A stretch of DNA of 64,000 bases. Source: CBDDHT01 sp965228615. Lineage in GTDB: Bacteria > Pseudomonadota > Alphaproteobacteria > Rhizobiales > Methyloligellaceae. Every line of letters starts with the position of its first letter. Position 1 is the stretch's first letter. Below, piece by piece: positions 9,128 to 18,296 of this stretch. The position numbers and the translations under genes are program-made. The stretch is taken from the NCBI GenBank assembly GCA_965228615.1, contig CBDDHT010000004.1, positions 558,001 through 622,000 on the forward strand, read 5' to 3'. The notes under the pieces are model-generated. The model ran no database searches, was not told the DNA's origin, and saw only the letters and a list, made by a program, of their open reading frames with translations.

Positions 9128-9643
9128 ATGCCCACGCTTTCACTGTTCCGTCATGCCAAATCCAGCTGGAGCGACCCTGCACTGGGCGACTTCAATCGTC
9201 CTCTCGCACCCCGTGGCCTTCGGGACGCACCCCGAATGGGCCAATATCAGGCGTCAAACGATCTGATCCCCGACCTTGTTTGCTGCTCGACAGCGGTCCG
9301 TGCCCAGGAGACGCTTTCACTCGCCATGCAGGAGTGGGACCGGCAACCGGACGTCAAACTCATCGAAGCGCTCTACCATGCCAGTGCCGAGACGTTGCTC
9401 GGCGTCGTCCAGAGTATCAGCAATGAGATCGGGCATTTGATGCTGGTCGGTCATAATCCGGGGATGCATTCCTTCGCTTGTATGTTGGCGGGCATGGGTT
9501 CCGGGAAAGCGCTGAACCGGCTGTCAATGAAGTTCCCAACGGCGGCACTTGCAGTCCTCACGATGCCGGAGGGATGGGAGAACAGCGGATTCGGGATGGC
9601 GAAACTGCACACCTTTGTGAGTCCAAAGTTACTTCCGGAGTAA
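9128..9643 (+). CDS. SixA-type histidine phosphatase
   Basis: Histidine phosphatase superfamily member of 171 residues, the size of SixA-like single-domain enzymes. The phosphohistidine motif is LFRHAKSSW (His9); further motifs are CCSTAVRAQET and the second catalytic histidine in LVGHNPGMH. In E. coli, SixA acts on phosphorylated histidine of a phosphotransfer protein; the target here is unknown. The start is nine bases after the trpE stop, so it probably shares that transcript. It occupies the place where trpG would be expected and marks the left edge of the accessory stretch. Confidence 0.88.
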   Translation: MPTLSLFRHAKSSWSDPALGDFNRPLAPRGLRDAPRMGQYQASNDLIPDLVCCSTAVRAQETLSLAMQEWDRQPDVKLIEALYHASAETLLGVVQSISNEIGHLMLVGHNPGMHSFACMLAGMGSGKALNRLSMKFPTAALAVLTMPEGWENSGFGMAKLHTFVSPKLLPE

Positions 9644-9771
9644 GAACGCAGGCCTCATTGCACTGTGCAGGCTCTTTATCAGATGGCGCGCACGTGGCTA
9701 ACGGCGCCCGCCATCAGCTTCGCACATTGTCAAACACATCGAGTCCAATACTGTTCCAAAGGAGAGAACCC

Positions 9772-10164
9772 ATGGCCGAAGGACTTATCACCAAACAGAG
9801 TGCCTACCCGGTTAAGGAAACGCTCGACCGCTTCGAAGAGATTGCGAAATCCAAAGGCTTCACCATTTTCGCGCGCGTCGACCACGCGGCGGGCGCCGCC
9901 AAGATCGGCGAACCATTGGATGCCACGGAACTCGTGATATTCGGCAATCCGGCTTCGGGTACACCCTTGATGCAGAAGGCGCGCACTGCAGCGATCGACC
10001 TTCCTCTCAAGGCAGTCTGTTGGGAAGAAAACGGTGAAGTTACACTGGCCGTCAATGATCCGGGATGGCTGCTGGCACGCCATGATGTGCAAGCGCCGCC
10101 GATGGTCGAAAAGATGACGGCCGCTATGGACGGTATGATGACGGCCGCAACGTCGTCCGACTAG
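9772..10164 (+). CDS. DUF302 family protein
   Basis: Small 130-residue cytoplasmic protein of the DUF302 family, biochemical role unknown. Family features include the N-terminal AYPVKETLDRFEEIAKSKG helix, FARVDHAAGA, ELVIFGNPASGTPLMQ and LPLKAVCWEENG. The start is the ATG at 9772, preceded by AAAGGAGAG with good spacing; an open frame extends to 9478 but is not protein-like. The 128-base stretch before it shows no gene. It stands alone between the phosphatase and an exported propeller protein. Confidence 0.88.
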   Translation: MAEGLITKQSAYPVKETLDRFEEIAKSKGFTIFARVDHAAGAAKIGEPLDATELVIFGNPASGTPLMQKARTAAIDLPLKAVCWEENGEVTLAVNDPGWLLARHDVQAPPMVEKMTAAMDGMMTAATSSD

Positions 10165-10306
10165 GGCGTTTGGACAGCTACCCTGAATGGGCGTCAGCGC
10201 CGCTGGTGGAATTGCCATTCGTGGCGAGAAAACGCTACGGTCAGATTTGGGTGTGGACAGACTCGCGCCTCTTGAATGCTACCGATCCACCCGAAAGGCT
10301 CGTATC

Positions 10307-11380
10307 TTGTCGAAACCAGTCCGATTTCTTCTTGTTTCCCTGTTGGCGTCATTCACCGCCATCGGTCTTAGCAGCCTGAACCAACACGTCTCGGCGCAAG
10401 GCGCCGGTGGAAGCGGGACATCGGGCGATCTCGCACCGAACAATCCGACGCCACCGCCGGTGATGGTTGATCCGCCAACCGTTTCCGAAGCCATCACAAT
10501 TACGCCGACAGTCATACCTGTCGGAAAATGGCCGGAAGGGATTGCCTATGACGGCAGATATCTGTGGGTGGCGGAAAGCGGCAGCCGGCGCATTGCAAAG
10601 GTCGATCCCAATCGCCGACGCATCGTGAAACGGGTTTCGGTCGGACGTCTTCCCGTGAACATGATGTCTCTGCCCGATGGGCGCATCCTGTCGCTCGTGC
10701 ACACGGATAAGAAGATCTGGCAGCAGCCCACGAAGCGAGGCAAAGGCCGGACGCTCGCACGGATCGGCGATTGCCCCATCAGCATGACCGGTGACAGCGC
10801 TGCCATCTGGGTCGTGACCTATGTGAACTGCACTGGCGACAAGTCCAAGGTTTTTAAGATCAATCCCAGAAACGGAAAGACGGTCAGACGCTTCGATCTA
10901 CAGGATGGCCCATTTGAAATCACATCCAATCACAAGGCTGTCTTTGTCATATCGACTTTCAGACAGGATTCAACGCTCACGGGGATTAACAAGTCTACGG
11001 GCGAAGTCCGGCGCAAGGACCTGCCCGGCGCGCGCTATCATCATATCCGAGCCACAAGCAATCATCTTGTTGCCGCAGGCGCAGTCGGCGATGCCGGTAT
11101 CGTGGCATCAGTCATTCGGCCGGGCGGCGCGAGGGCCGACCTGCCACGACCTATCGCAGCCCTGACAATGACTGACAATCATGTGGTTGCGATCGACGAC
11201 AGCGGTGTGATCTTCGTCTTGGCGGCGGCCGACTTGACCTTGTTGCGCGAAATCTCGACGACCTATGGCAACTTCCGTCCGCAGACAGCGCTCATCGTTG
11301 GTAACCGGCTCTATATCACCACCCACACCGGACAAGGGCAAAACGGATCGGTGCTTGTTGTCGATGGCTGGCAACCGTAG
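10307..11380 (+). CDS. Exported beta-propeller (YncE/NHL-like) protein
   Basis: Predicted exported protein of 357 residues with repeated propeller-like strands, for example GIAYDGRYLWVAESGSRRI and SVGRLPVNMMSLPDGRI. I chose the TTG at 10307 because AAAGG lies 9 bases upstream and it gives a proper signal peptide (hydrophobic about 7-23, cleavage after VSA at 30). The only upstream ATG in frame (10187) would put about 40 residues of polar sequence before the signal. The mature N-terminus is rich in Gly and Pro. Ligand and function are unknown; the family is often involved in binding or sensing in the periplasm. It is convergent with the MerR regulator gene. Confidence 0.75.
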   Translation: MSKPVRFLLVSLLASFTAIGLSSLNQHVSAQGAGGSGTSGDLAPNNPTPPPVMVDPPTVSEAITITPTVIPVGKWPEGIAYDGRYLWVAESGSRRIAKVDPNRRRIVKRVSVGRLPVNMMSLPDGRILSLVHTDKKIWQQPTKRGKGRTLARIGDCPISMTGDSAAIWVVTYVNCTGDKSKVFKINPRNGKTVRRFDLQDGPFEITSNHKAVFVISTFRQDSTLTGINKSTGEVRRKDLPGARYHHIRATSNHLVAAGAVGDAGIVASVIRPGGARADLPRPIAALTMTDNHVVAIDDSGVIFVLAAADLTLLREISTTYGNFRPQTALIVGNRLYITTHTGQGQNGSVLVVDGWQP

Positions 11381-11463
11381 GCAGCAAGCCCGGACAATTG
11401 ACCCATCAGGCGGATTCAATTTCCAGGGTTTGTCGCCTATCGCATTGTCGTTCTCGACAGACC

Positions 11464-12234
11464 CTAACCAGTGCGCTTGGCATTGGCGCGGATGGCGGCA
11501 GCCAAGAATCCGGTCAGTCCCTCGCCATGCTTGTCAATCGTTGCCGCAAACCGGCTGTCGGCTTCATAGAGATCTGCAAGACCTGCATGGGCCTCACGAC
11601 TACAGGCGTAAAACCAGCGATCGATCGACAGACGATGTCGCTCTGCAATCGGCATGACTGCCGCGTCATCTGGAGTCTGCTCCTTCCTCATTGCCGCGGC
11701 CATCTCGCCATAGATGGCATCCTGCTCATCCTTGATCAGCTTCCAGTCATCCGGCGTATAAGACTTCGTCCGCTTTGCTGACACAGCATAAGCCTCGGTC
11801 TTGCCCCAGCGTGCTTCTGCCTCTTCCGCATAATCATCAGGGTCAAAGCCCTCGAATATCTCGTTCATTTTCATCTCATCGTCTTTTTGATTGCTGTCGA
11901 GGATTGCGAGCGCCTGATCGACGGCATCGATCATCGCAGTGGTCGCCCGCGCGCGTTCCTCAAGCTGTTCGCGCTGCCTGAGAAGCGCATCTCGAAGGTT
12001 GAAATTCGGGTCATCTAGAGATCCGCGGATTTCCTCCAGCGTCAGACCGAGTTCACGCCCGATGAGGATCTGCTGCAATCGCAGCAGGCTGTCGTCGTCG
12101 TAAAGGCGGTATCCCGCATCCGAGCGGGTCGGCGGCACCAGTAGACCGATTTCGTCGTAATAATGCAGCGTACGCACCGAGACGCCGGCAATGCCTGCCA
12201 CGTCCTTCACGCGATATGTTCGGATCTTCTTCAT
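11464..12234 (-). CDS. MerR-family regulator with TipAS-like ligand domain
   Basis: Transcription factor of 256 residues. The MerR winged helix is at about 7-75 (YRVKDVAGIAGVSVRTLHYY, then SDAGYRLYDDDSLLRL). A dimerisation coiled coil follows (about 75-115), then a TipAS-type helical domain (about 120-250) as in TipA and Mta, which bind hydrophobic drugs. Its own promoter has the MerR signature: a 19-bp spacer carrying a perfect inverted repeat. The MFS gene lies just upstream on the same strand, so control of that exporter is plausible but inferred. Confidence 0.92.
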   Translation of the reverse strand: MKKIRTYRVKDVAGIAGVSVRTLHYYDEIGLLVPPTRSDAGYRLYDDDSLLRLQQILIGRELGLTLEEIRGSLDDPNFNLRDALLRQREQLEERARATTAMIDAVDQALAILDSNQKDDEMKMNEIFEGFDPDDYAEEAEARWGKTEAYAVSAKRTKSYTPDDWKLIKDEQDAIYGEMAAAMRKEQTPDDAAVMPIAERHRLSIDRWFYACSREAHAGLADLYEADSRFAATIDKHGEGLTGFLAAAIRANAKRTG

Positions 12235-12272
12235 GGCAACGAATGTGGGGCCTCACGTCCCGTGAGGGTCAA
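12235..12272 (-). promoter_or_regulatory. MerR-type promoter and operator of the TipAS-like regulator
   Basis: On the minus strand, a -35 box TTGACC (12272-12267) and a -10 box CACATT (12247-12242) are 19 bp apart, the overlong spacer characteristic of MerR-activated promoters. Within the spacer is a perfect dyad, CCTCACG-N3-CGTGAGG (12251-12267), resembling SoxR/BmrR-class sites. Transcription should begin near 12235, one base before the start codon at 12234, implying an almost leaderless message. Confidence 0.75.
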
Positions 12273-12314
12273 GAGCCTGCTGATATTTTTTTAGACCCGG
12301 AACACGACCGGCAT

Positions 12315-13517
12315 CTAAAGGCGCCTCAATCGCGGGACACCGATTGAGATGAGGACAGCAATCAGGATCAGGACAAAGCCGTTCACAAGAAGTCCGCCCG
12401 TCATTCCAATGCTGCTTGTAAGGAAGGCCAATTCCAAATGGCCAAGCGGTCCGAAGCCCAATGCCAGAACCCAAATCCCCATGGCGCGGCCGCGAAGCGC
12501 ATTGGCGACACTCAGTTGCATCATGATCTGTGAGAGAATATCGCAGGAGGCCATGCACAGTGACACCAGAAAGAGCGCACCGAAGATCAGCATCATCGAT
12601 GTGGGATATGACAGGATGATCAGCCCGACACCGAATGTCAGGATCACGCCTAGATAAATCGCACCTGTCCGGGTTCGGATACCGAGCACAGCAAAGGCCA
12701 CTCCAGCCACGATACCGGCAAGCGCCCTGGTCGCCTGGAGGTAACCCATGCCTTCCGCCCCCAGATCGAGACGAACGGTTGCAATTTCAGGGAGCACGGT
12801 TGCAAACGAAAAGCCGAAAATCTCGACCGAAGCGGTGACGCCCAGCAATATCAGCAGGAGACGGTTCGTTTGAAGTTCAGAGAAAAACTCTCGGAAATTC
12901 TGACCGATGGGAACACGGCTCGATACAGCGGCCACACCGGCTGTACGCAGTCCGCGAAACAAAAGATAGGCAATCAGATGCCCCGCCACGAGGCACAATA
13001 ATGCGGGCGGTGTACCGAACCGATGCATTGCGCCGCCGGCAACCAAAGCACCAAGCAGTTGACCGGTCCGTGAGGCGATGTTGAGTAGCCCGACACCGGA
13101 AACCACTTGGGCCTCGCCGACCAGATCGTAGGCGTAGCTTGAACGAACCGGTTGATGCAGGGCGCGTAGACTTCCCAGGCACAGCGTAAAGGCAATCAGG
13201 AGCCAGAGCGGTGCGTTTCCGATCGCCATCGACGCTGCAAACAGTGCAAGCGTCGCCGCCGCGCCAAGTTCGATCCGTCTCAGCAGGGTCCTGCGGTCGA
13301 TCCAGTCTGCAATTGCGCCTGACAGAATACCGAAAACAAAGAAGGGCAGAAAATAGATCGCCAACGTGATTCCGACCCAGGCCGTCGATCCTGCCGTCTG
13401 ATAGACGAGCAGGCCGATAACCACTTGCTCGCCGCTCATGCCCTGGGCACTGAAAACGGCGCCGGCAAGAAAACGACGATAGTCGCGGTTCTGCAGCGCT
13501 GGAATACGGGTCATCAT
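12315..13517 (-). CDS. MFS transporter (drug/siderophore exporter type)
   Basis: Inner-membrane protein of 400 residues with about 12 hydrophobic segments. It resembles the MFS_3 exporter group (EntS-like): RDYRRFLAGAVFSAQG at the N-terminus and the loop 2-3 motif GAIADWIDRRTLLRR. The start at 13517 (or the adjacent ATG at 13514) precedes the first segment directly. It is followed by the MerR regulator gene on the same strand after 80 bases. Substrate is unknown; linkage to a TipAS-like sensor suggests a toxic hydrophobic compound. Confidence 0.88.
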   Translation of the reverse strand: MMTRIPALQNRDYRRFLAGAVFSAQGMSGEQVVIGLLVYQTAGSTAWVGITLAIYFLPFFVFGILSGAIADWIDRRTLLRRIELGAAATLALFAASMAIGNAPLWLLIAFTLCLGSLRALHQPVRSSYAYDLVGEAQVVSGVGLLNIASRTGQLLGALVAGGAMHRFGTPPALLCLVAGHLIAYLLFRGLRTAGVAAVSSRVPIGQNFREFFSELQTNRLLLILLGVTASVEIFGFSFATVLPEIATVRLDLGAEGMGYLQATRALAGIVAGVAFAVLGIRTRTGAIYLGVILTFGVGLIILSYPTSMMLIFGALFLVSLCMASCDILSQIMMQLSVANALRGRAMGIWVLALGFGPLGHLELAFLTSSIGMTGGLLVNGFVLILIAVLISIGVPRLRRL

Positions 13518-13647
13518 GGAACCATCGCGAAGACAATCTCGGGAACCGAGAGTCTACGTCTTATCAATAGGGTGTTCGCGGCGTTCACCGGCTCTTGATC
13601 GGGCAGGCTGCGACGAGGCTCCTGTAGCGCTAACCACCTGTTGCCGT

Positions 13648-15114
13648 CTAACGCAAGAGCTGAACACCAAAGTTTTTGGCTGCATCCATTTCCGGCTCCA
13701 ACCTGCCGAGGGGTTTGGCGAACTCCGGCATCTCTCTTTTGGCGAGTTTCCCCGAACCACGTTCGGCATTCAGGATCTCATCCGCGATGATGACCCTCCC
13801 CCGACTGATCACCGTCACTGGCCAGCCTTTTATCATCCGTCCTTCAAAGGGTGTGTACCCTGTATTGTCGTGTGTCGTCTTTTCTGTGACGGATATTTCG
13901 AGGTCGGGATCCCAGATCGCGATATCTGCGTCGGAGCCGACGGCAATCGTCCCTTTGCGCGGATGCAATCCGTAGAGACGCGCCATATTGGTGGATGTCA
14001 GTTCGACAAAACGGCATACGTCGATCCGGCCAGTGCTCACACCTTCGGAAAACAGCAATGGCAAACGGAGCTCGATACCCGGCAAACCATTGGCAATTTG
14101 TTTGAAGGTCGGGTTCGGTCCCGCATTCAGCTTGCCCGATTCATCATAGCGATAGGGTGCATGGTCTGAGTTGAACACCTGGAATGTGTTGTCGATCAGC
14201 CCTTCCCACATGGCCTGCTGGTCGTCCGCGTCACGTGGCGGCGGACTGCAGCAGAACTTTGCGCCTTCGCTCCCCGGCCGGTCCAGATCGTCCGCCGTGA
14301 GAAAAAGATATTGCGGGCATGTCTCGCCATAAACTTTGAGTCCCATGTCCTGCGCCCGTCGGATCTCTGCCATCGCCTCGCGCGTTGTGACATGAAAGAT
14401 CAGGATCGGCACATCGACGAACCGGGCAAGGACGATTGCGCGATGTACAGCTTCGGCTTCCGCAAGGCGCGGATGGCTGACGGCATGAAACTTGGGCGCC
14501 GTGTGCCCCTGTTCGACGAGACGCTCGGTGGACCAGCGGATCATGTCGTTGTTTTCGGCATGGGCCACAATCAGCGCGCCATACTTGCGGGCGACTTCCA
14601 GGACCTGGAGCATCTGATAGTCGTCGACTTTCATGAGCTCGTACGTCATGAAGATTTTCAGGGAACGAAATCCCTCCTCGATAAGCGGCGGGAGTTCCTT
14701 CGCCAGCACCTCAGGGGTCGGGTCGGTCAGGATGATGTGGAAGTGATAGTCGATCACTGCTTTCTCTTCTGCCAGCTTGCGATAGGCGGCAACCACCTCA
14801 CTGACGGAGTCGCCTCGATGCTGCGCCGCAAACGGCACGACCGTCGTCGTACCCCCAAAGGCTGCCGAGACGGTTGCCGAATAAAAGTCATCGGCATTCA
14901 GGAGTCCGAACGAAGAGATTTGCTCAATATGACAATGGCCGTCGATACCGCCAGGGAGCACCAATTTTCCAGTGGCATCGATATCACGTTTGCCTGGCGA
15001 CAGGGTTTGGGCCATCGCGGCAACCCGACCGTCCCTGACACCAATATCCTGAACAATCTTGTCGGTACTGGTGACGACAGTGCCACCGCGGATCGTGAGA
15101 TCGAATTCACTCAT
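13648..15114 (-). CDS. Dihydropyrimidinase / D-hydantoinase
   Basis: Zinc-dependent cyclic amidase that opens hydantoin or dihydropyrimidine rings to N-carbamoyl amino acids. The 488-residue amidohydrolase has the complete binuclear metal set: His60 and His62 (DGHCHIE), the carboxylated lysine Lys153 (SLKIFMTYE), His185 (VAHAEN), His241 (IFHVTT) and Asp317 (FNSDHAPY). Its start overlaps the stop of the upstream amidohydrolase gene by four bases (ATGA), so the two are translationally coupled. A carbamoylase and a racemase gene lie nearby on the other strand, which favours hydantoin over pyrimidine use. Substrate specificity is inferred. Confidence 0.92.
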   Translation of the reverse strand: MSEFDLTIRGGTVVTSTDKIVQDIGVRDGRVAAMAQTLSPGKRDIDATGKLVLPGGIDGHCHIEQISSFGLLNADDFYSATVSAAFGGTTTVVPFAAQHRGDSVSEVVAAYRKLAEEKAVIDYHFHIILTDPTPEVLAKELPPLIEEGFRSLKIFMTYELMKVDDYQMLQVLEVARKYGALIVAHAENNDMIRWSTERLVEQGHTAPKFHAVSHPRLAEAEAVHRAIVLARFVDVPILIFHVTTREAMAEIRRAQDMGLKVYGETCPQYLFLTADDLDRPGSEGAKFCCSPPPRDADDQQAMWEGLIDNTFQVFNSDHAPYRYDESGKLNAGPNPTFKQIANGLPGIELRLPLLFSEGVSTGRIDVCRFVELTSTNMARLYGLHPRKGTIAVGSDADIAIWDPDLEISVTEKTTHDNTGYTPFEGRMIKGWPVTVISRGRVIIADEILNAERGSGKLAKREMPEFAKPLGRLEPEMDAAKNFGVQLLR

Positions 15115-16637
15115 TGCCTTTGGTAACTCCCCTGCCCGTGCGTCTCGCCGCCCCAGGCGTGGACGTGATAGGGCTGCTGCGCGAGACCCACGCAGAATTG
15201 CGACACATAGGACTCCAATTCAACAGATGCGACACGCGCTTCCGCATTCACCGCCAGAAGCCGCTCGGAGGCAGCTTCTGCATCGCGACGGAGCTTTGCG
15301 TAATCGATTGTCTTGAAGCTGCGATCTTCGAGGATCATCTCACCATCGACCATGACACTGTGGACAGCAGAACTGTCTTCTGTATGAACGATCTGATTGG
15401 CTGGATCATTCAGTGGAACGAAGTTGATGTTCTCAAGATCCAGGAAGACGATATCCGCGCGTGCGCCGGGCACCAGCCGACCGAGTTCATCTCCAAAGCC
15501 AAGCGCCTTGGCACTGCCTTCGGTCGCCATCGCGACAACTTCTGTCGTCTCCAGCCAGGCGTCGGTATCCGGCGCAACGACCCGCGACACAAAAGATGCC
15601 AATCGCATGGCCTCGAACATGTTCTGATGATCGGCGCAGTGCGATCCATCCGTACCGATGCCGACATTTGCCCCGCTTGAGAGCATGCGACGTGCCGGTG
15701 CGATTCCATTGCCCAGGCGCAGATTGCTTCCCGGATTGTGGGCGATCGAACAGCCATTGTCGCCGAGCCGGCGCATATCGTCATCATCGAGCCAGACGCA
15801 GTGGGCGCCCGTGAACCTGGGCGAAAGCAGACCCAATGCCTCGAGATGAGCCGTCAACGTCTTACCGTAACGGTCGAGACCTGTTACAGCCTGGATCCGG
15901 GACTCGGCCAGATGCATGTGAAGACCGACATCATACTCATTGGCGAGGTCCCGGCAGCCGGTCATGAAAGCATCGCTGCAAAAGAGCGGTATTGTTGGCG
16001 CGAGCGCGAGCTTGGTGCGGTTGGGATCGAATGGCCAATCAACAAGGAGTGCGCGGCATGCAGCCAGCAACGTTTCAGTGGGCGCAGCCTTGATCTGCGA
16101 AAGCCTCTCCCTTTCGGTTTCGGGGAACGCCTTGAGCAAATCCGGAATTGCATCATAAAGCGTGTGATCGGCCATCATGGGAGCAATCACGCTGCGTACG
16201 CCGACGGCCTCATATCCCCTCGCAACAGCATGCAATCCGTCGACTGTGGGTCCGGGCACCTCGAAGTAGAGGTCGTAGGTTGCCGTACTGCCCTTCAAGA
16301 CCATTTCCGCCGCATTCAATGTCGCGGAGAGCTGCTTGTCCTCGAGAGCACGGTGACTGTTGAGCCACGGCCCGGCATGCAGCAGATGCTCCAGCGTCCA
16401 GCGGTCACCAAGACCTTTGCCGATGCTACCGTGACCATGTGAATGGGAATTGATCAGGCCCGGCATCAGCAGCTTGCCTTGCGCGTCGATCCGTTCTGCG
16501 TCGTCCGGCGCCGACAAGCCCGGTGCAGCGATTTCAAGGATACCGCCGTCCCCGACCAGAATGTCTCTCTCGACTGCGGAGCGTGACGACAACTCCAGCA
16601 ATCGACCGCCACCTATGACTTTCATCCGCGACCCCAT
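15111..16637 (-). CDS. Amidohydrolase of the AtzA/TrzN/SAH-deaminase subgroup
   Basis: Metal-dependent hydrolase of 508 residues that probably deaminates or dechlorinates a nitrogen heterocycle. Mononuclear site residues are His65 and His67 (INSHSHGHG), His242 (LHMHLAES), His279 (GAHCVWLD) and Asp330 (GIGTDGSH). The run SIAHNPGSNLRLGNGIAPAR is the family hallmark. The ATG at 16637 has GGAGG 10 bases upstream; the in-frame ATG at 16625 is an alternative. Its gene lies between the ABC permease and the hydantoinase in one leftward operon, so it may act on the imported ring before or beside the hydantoinase. The exact substrate cannot be assigned. Confidence 0.88.
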   Translation of the reverse strand: MGSRMKVIGGGRLLELSSRSAVERDILVGDGGILEIAAPGLSAPDDAERIDAQGKLLMPGLINSHSHGHGSIGKGLGDRWTLEHLLHAGPWLNSHRALEDKQLSATLNAAEMVLKGSTATYDLYFEVPGPTVDGLHAVARGYEAVGVRSVIAPMMADHTLYDAIPDLLKAFPETERERLSQIKAAPTETLLAACRALLVDWPFDPNRTKLALAPTIPLFCSDAFMTGCRDLANEYDVGLHMHLAESRIQAVTGLDRYGKTLTAHLEALGLLSPRFTGAHCVWLDDDDMRRLGDNGCSIAHNPGSNLRLGNGIAPARRMLSSGANVGIGTDGSHCADHQNMFEAMRLASFVSRVVAPDTDAWLETTEVVAMATEGSAKALGFGDELGRLVPGARADIVFLDLENINFVPLNDPANQIVHTEDSSAVHSVMVDGEMILEDRSFKTIDYAKLRRDAEAASERLLAVNAEARVASVELESYVSQFCVGLAQQPYHVHAWGGETHGQGSYQRQ

Positions 16638-16658
16638 GACGTCGCCACCTCCTGCAAT

Positions 16659-17513
16659 TCAACCAGCGAACACCTGCTTGCTGGAAGACCAGGGAAACAG
16701 AACGCGCTCCACGATTCCGACAAGCTGAAAGAGCACGATCCCCATGATCGACAGCAGAACCATTGCGCCAAATGCGAGCGGCATCCGGAAGAACGCGGTG
16801 GATGTCTGAATGAGATAGCCAAGGCCTCGATCCGACGTGACGAACTCGCCGACCACGGCGCCGACGACGGCCAAAGCCACAGCAGCTTTGAGGCCACTGA
16901 AGATGAAGGGGATGGCGTAGGGGATGCGGATACGGAACATCTCCTGCAATCGCGTCGACTTGTAGGACCGGCTCAGCTCGATCAGATCCGCAGGGACCGA
17001 CAGAAGGCCGGTCGCAATTGCAATCACCAGCGGAAAGAACGCGACGAGAAACGTTACGGCAACGCGCGGCAGTTCATTCGCACCCATGGCAATCACAAGA
17101 ATCGGCGCCAGTGCCACTTTGGGTATGGATTGGGTCAGGACGAGAAGCGGATAGATCGCATTCGAGACGATACGAGATGATGTCAGGGCAAATCCGATCG
17201 GCAGACTGACCGCAATCGAAAGGCCAAAACCCAGAAGCACGGTGATAAGCGTTGCCATCGTGTGGCCCCAGACGAGCGTCCATTCTGATGATGTCTCGGC
17301 CCAGATAACCGATGGTGCGGGCAAAAGATAAACCGGAATCGAAAATACCCAGACGCAAAGTTCCCAAAGGATCAGAAGCACAATGAACGTCACAACGGGC
17401 AGGACAACGTCCTGTCCGTGATGCCAGACACGCCGCAACCAGTAATCGAACCCCCGACTCTTACCTTCCGGTGATGAGGCTGCGGATCCGCTGGGCACAT
17501 TTTTGGAAGTCAT
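16659..17513 (-). CDS. NitT/TauT-type ABC transporter permease
   Basis: Inner-membrane permease (BPD_transp_1 family), 284 residues, with about six hydrophobic segments and the EAA-loop region around LIELSRSYKSTRLQEMFRI. The frame is open from 17576, but the ATG at 17513 has a strong GGAGG six to seven bases upstream and gives the usual short N-terminus. That start lies inside the ATPase gene, so the two overlap by 53 bases. With the ATPase and binding protein it forms an importer resembling the Tau/Ssu and thiamine-precursor systems. Confidence 0.9.
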   Translation of the reverse strand: MTSKNVPSGSAASSPEGKSRGFDYWLRRVWHHGQDVVLPVVTFIVLLILWELCVWVFSIPVYLLPAPSVIWAETSSEWTLVWGHTMATLITVLLGFGLSIAVSLPIGFALTSSRIVSNAIYPLLVLTQSIPKVALAPILVIAMGANELPRVAVTFLVAFFPLVIAIATGLLSVPADLIELSRSYKSTRLQEMFRIRIPYAIPFIFSGLKAAVALAVVGAVVGEFVTSDRGLGYLIQTSTAFFRMPLAFGAMVLLSIMGIVLFQLVGIVERVLFPWSSSKQVFAG

Positions 17514-18219
17514 CTCGTGCCTCCACTTCGAAAGTTCGGGGACGGTCGATCGGGACATCGATGATCTCGGCAACACGCCCCGGCCGCGGCGACATGACGA
17601 CCACCCGGTCGGACATCAGCACCGCCTCGGTTATGGAATGCGTAACAAAGACGATCGTCTTTGGCCGTTCCGTCCAAATGCGTAAGAGTTCTAGTGACAT
17701 TTCCTCACGGGTCAGTGCATCCAGGGCCCCGAATGGCTCATCCATGAGGAGAATTTCCGGGTCATGAACAAGGGCGCGGCAGATCGCTGCCCGCTGCTGC
17801 ATACCGCCCGACAATTCATCGGGATACTTCTTCTCGAAACCATCGAGACCGGCAAGTTCCAGCAGGTCCCGCGCAATTCGATCCGAATCCGGTTTCAGTT
17901 CCCCCATGATGCTCAACGGAAAAAGTACATTGTCGAGAATGGTCTTCCAGGGCAGCAAGGTTGCCTGTTGAAAGACGATGCCCGTCTCTCTGCGTGGTTC
18001 GGTGATTGCGGTTCCGTCGATCTCCAAGACACCGTCCGTCGGCGCGATCAGTCCGGCCAACAACCGCAGGAGCGTCGATTTTCCGCAACCGGACGGGCCC
18101 ACCAATGTGACGAACTCGTTGGCATCGATATCGAGGTCGATACCCTCAAGCGCGACCACAGCCTCACCATCCCAGGACTGGAAGACTTTTGACGCGTTCG
18201 AAATCCTAATCGATGTCAT
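17461..18219 (-). CDS. NitT/TauT-type ABC transporter ATPase
   Basis: ATP-hydrolysing subunit, 252 residues. Walker A is GPSGCGKSTLLRL (about 40-52), Q-loop VFQQATLLPWKT, signature LSGGMQQRAAICRAL, Walker B ILLMDEPFGALD and H-loop FVTHSITEA, all intact. Sequence type matches the SsuB/TauB/NrtD group. It overlaps the permease start at its 3' end and follows the binding-protein gene after 77 bases. Its role is to power uptake of the compound bound by the periplasmic protein. Confidence 0.95.
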   Translation of the reverse strand: MTSIRISNASKVFQSWDGEAVVALEGIDLDIDANEFVTLVGPSGCGKSTLLRLLAGLIAPTDGVLEIDGTAITEPRRETGIVFQQATLLPWKTILDNVLFPLSIMGELKPDSDRIARDLLELAGLDGFEKKYPDELSGGMQQRAAICRALVHDPEILLMDEPFGALDALTREEMSLELLRIWTERPKTIVFVTHSITEAVLMSDRVVVMSPRPGRVAEIIDVPIDRPRTFEVEARDDFQKCAQRIRSLITGR

Positions 18220-18296
18220 GGAGCCCTCACGCGAAATCCCAGATTGATGCCCCGGCGATCAGACCGCCGGAACACCAACCGCGACGATCGTCGTCG

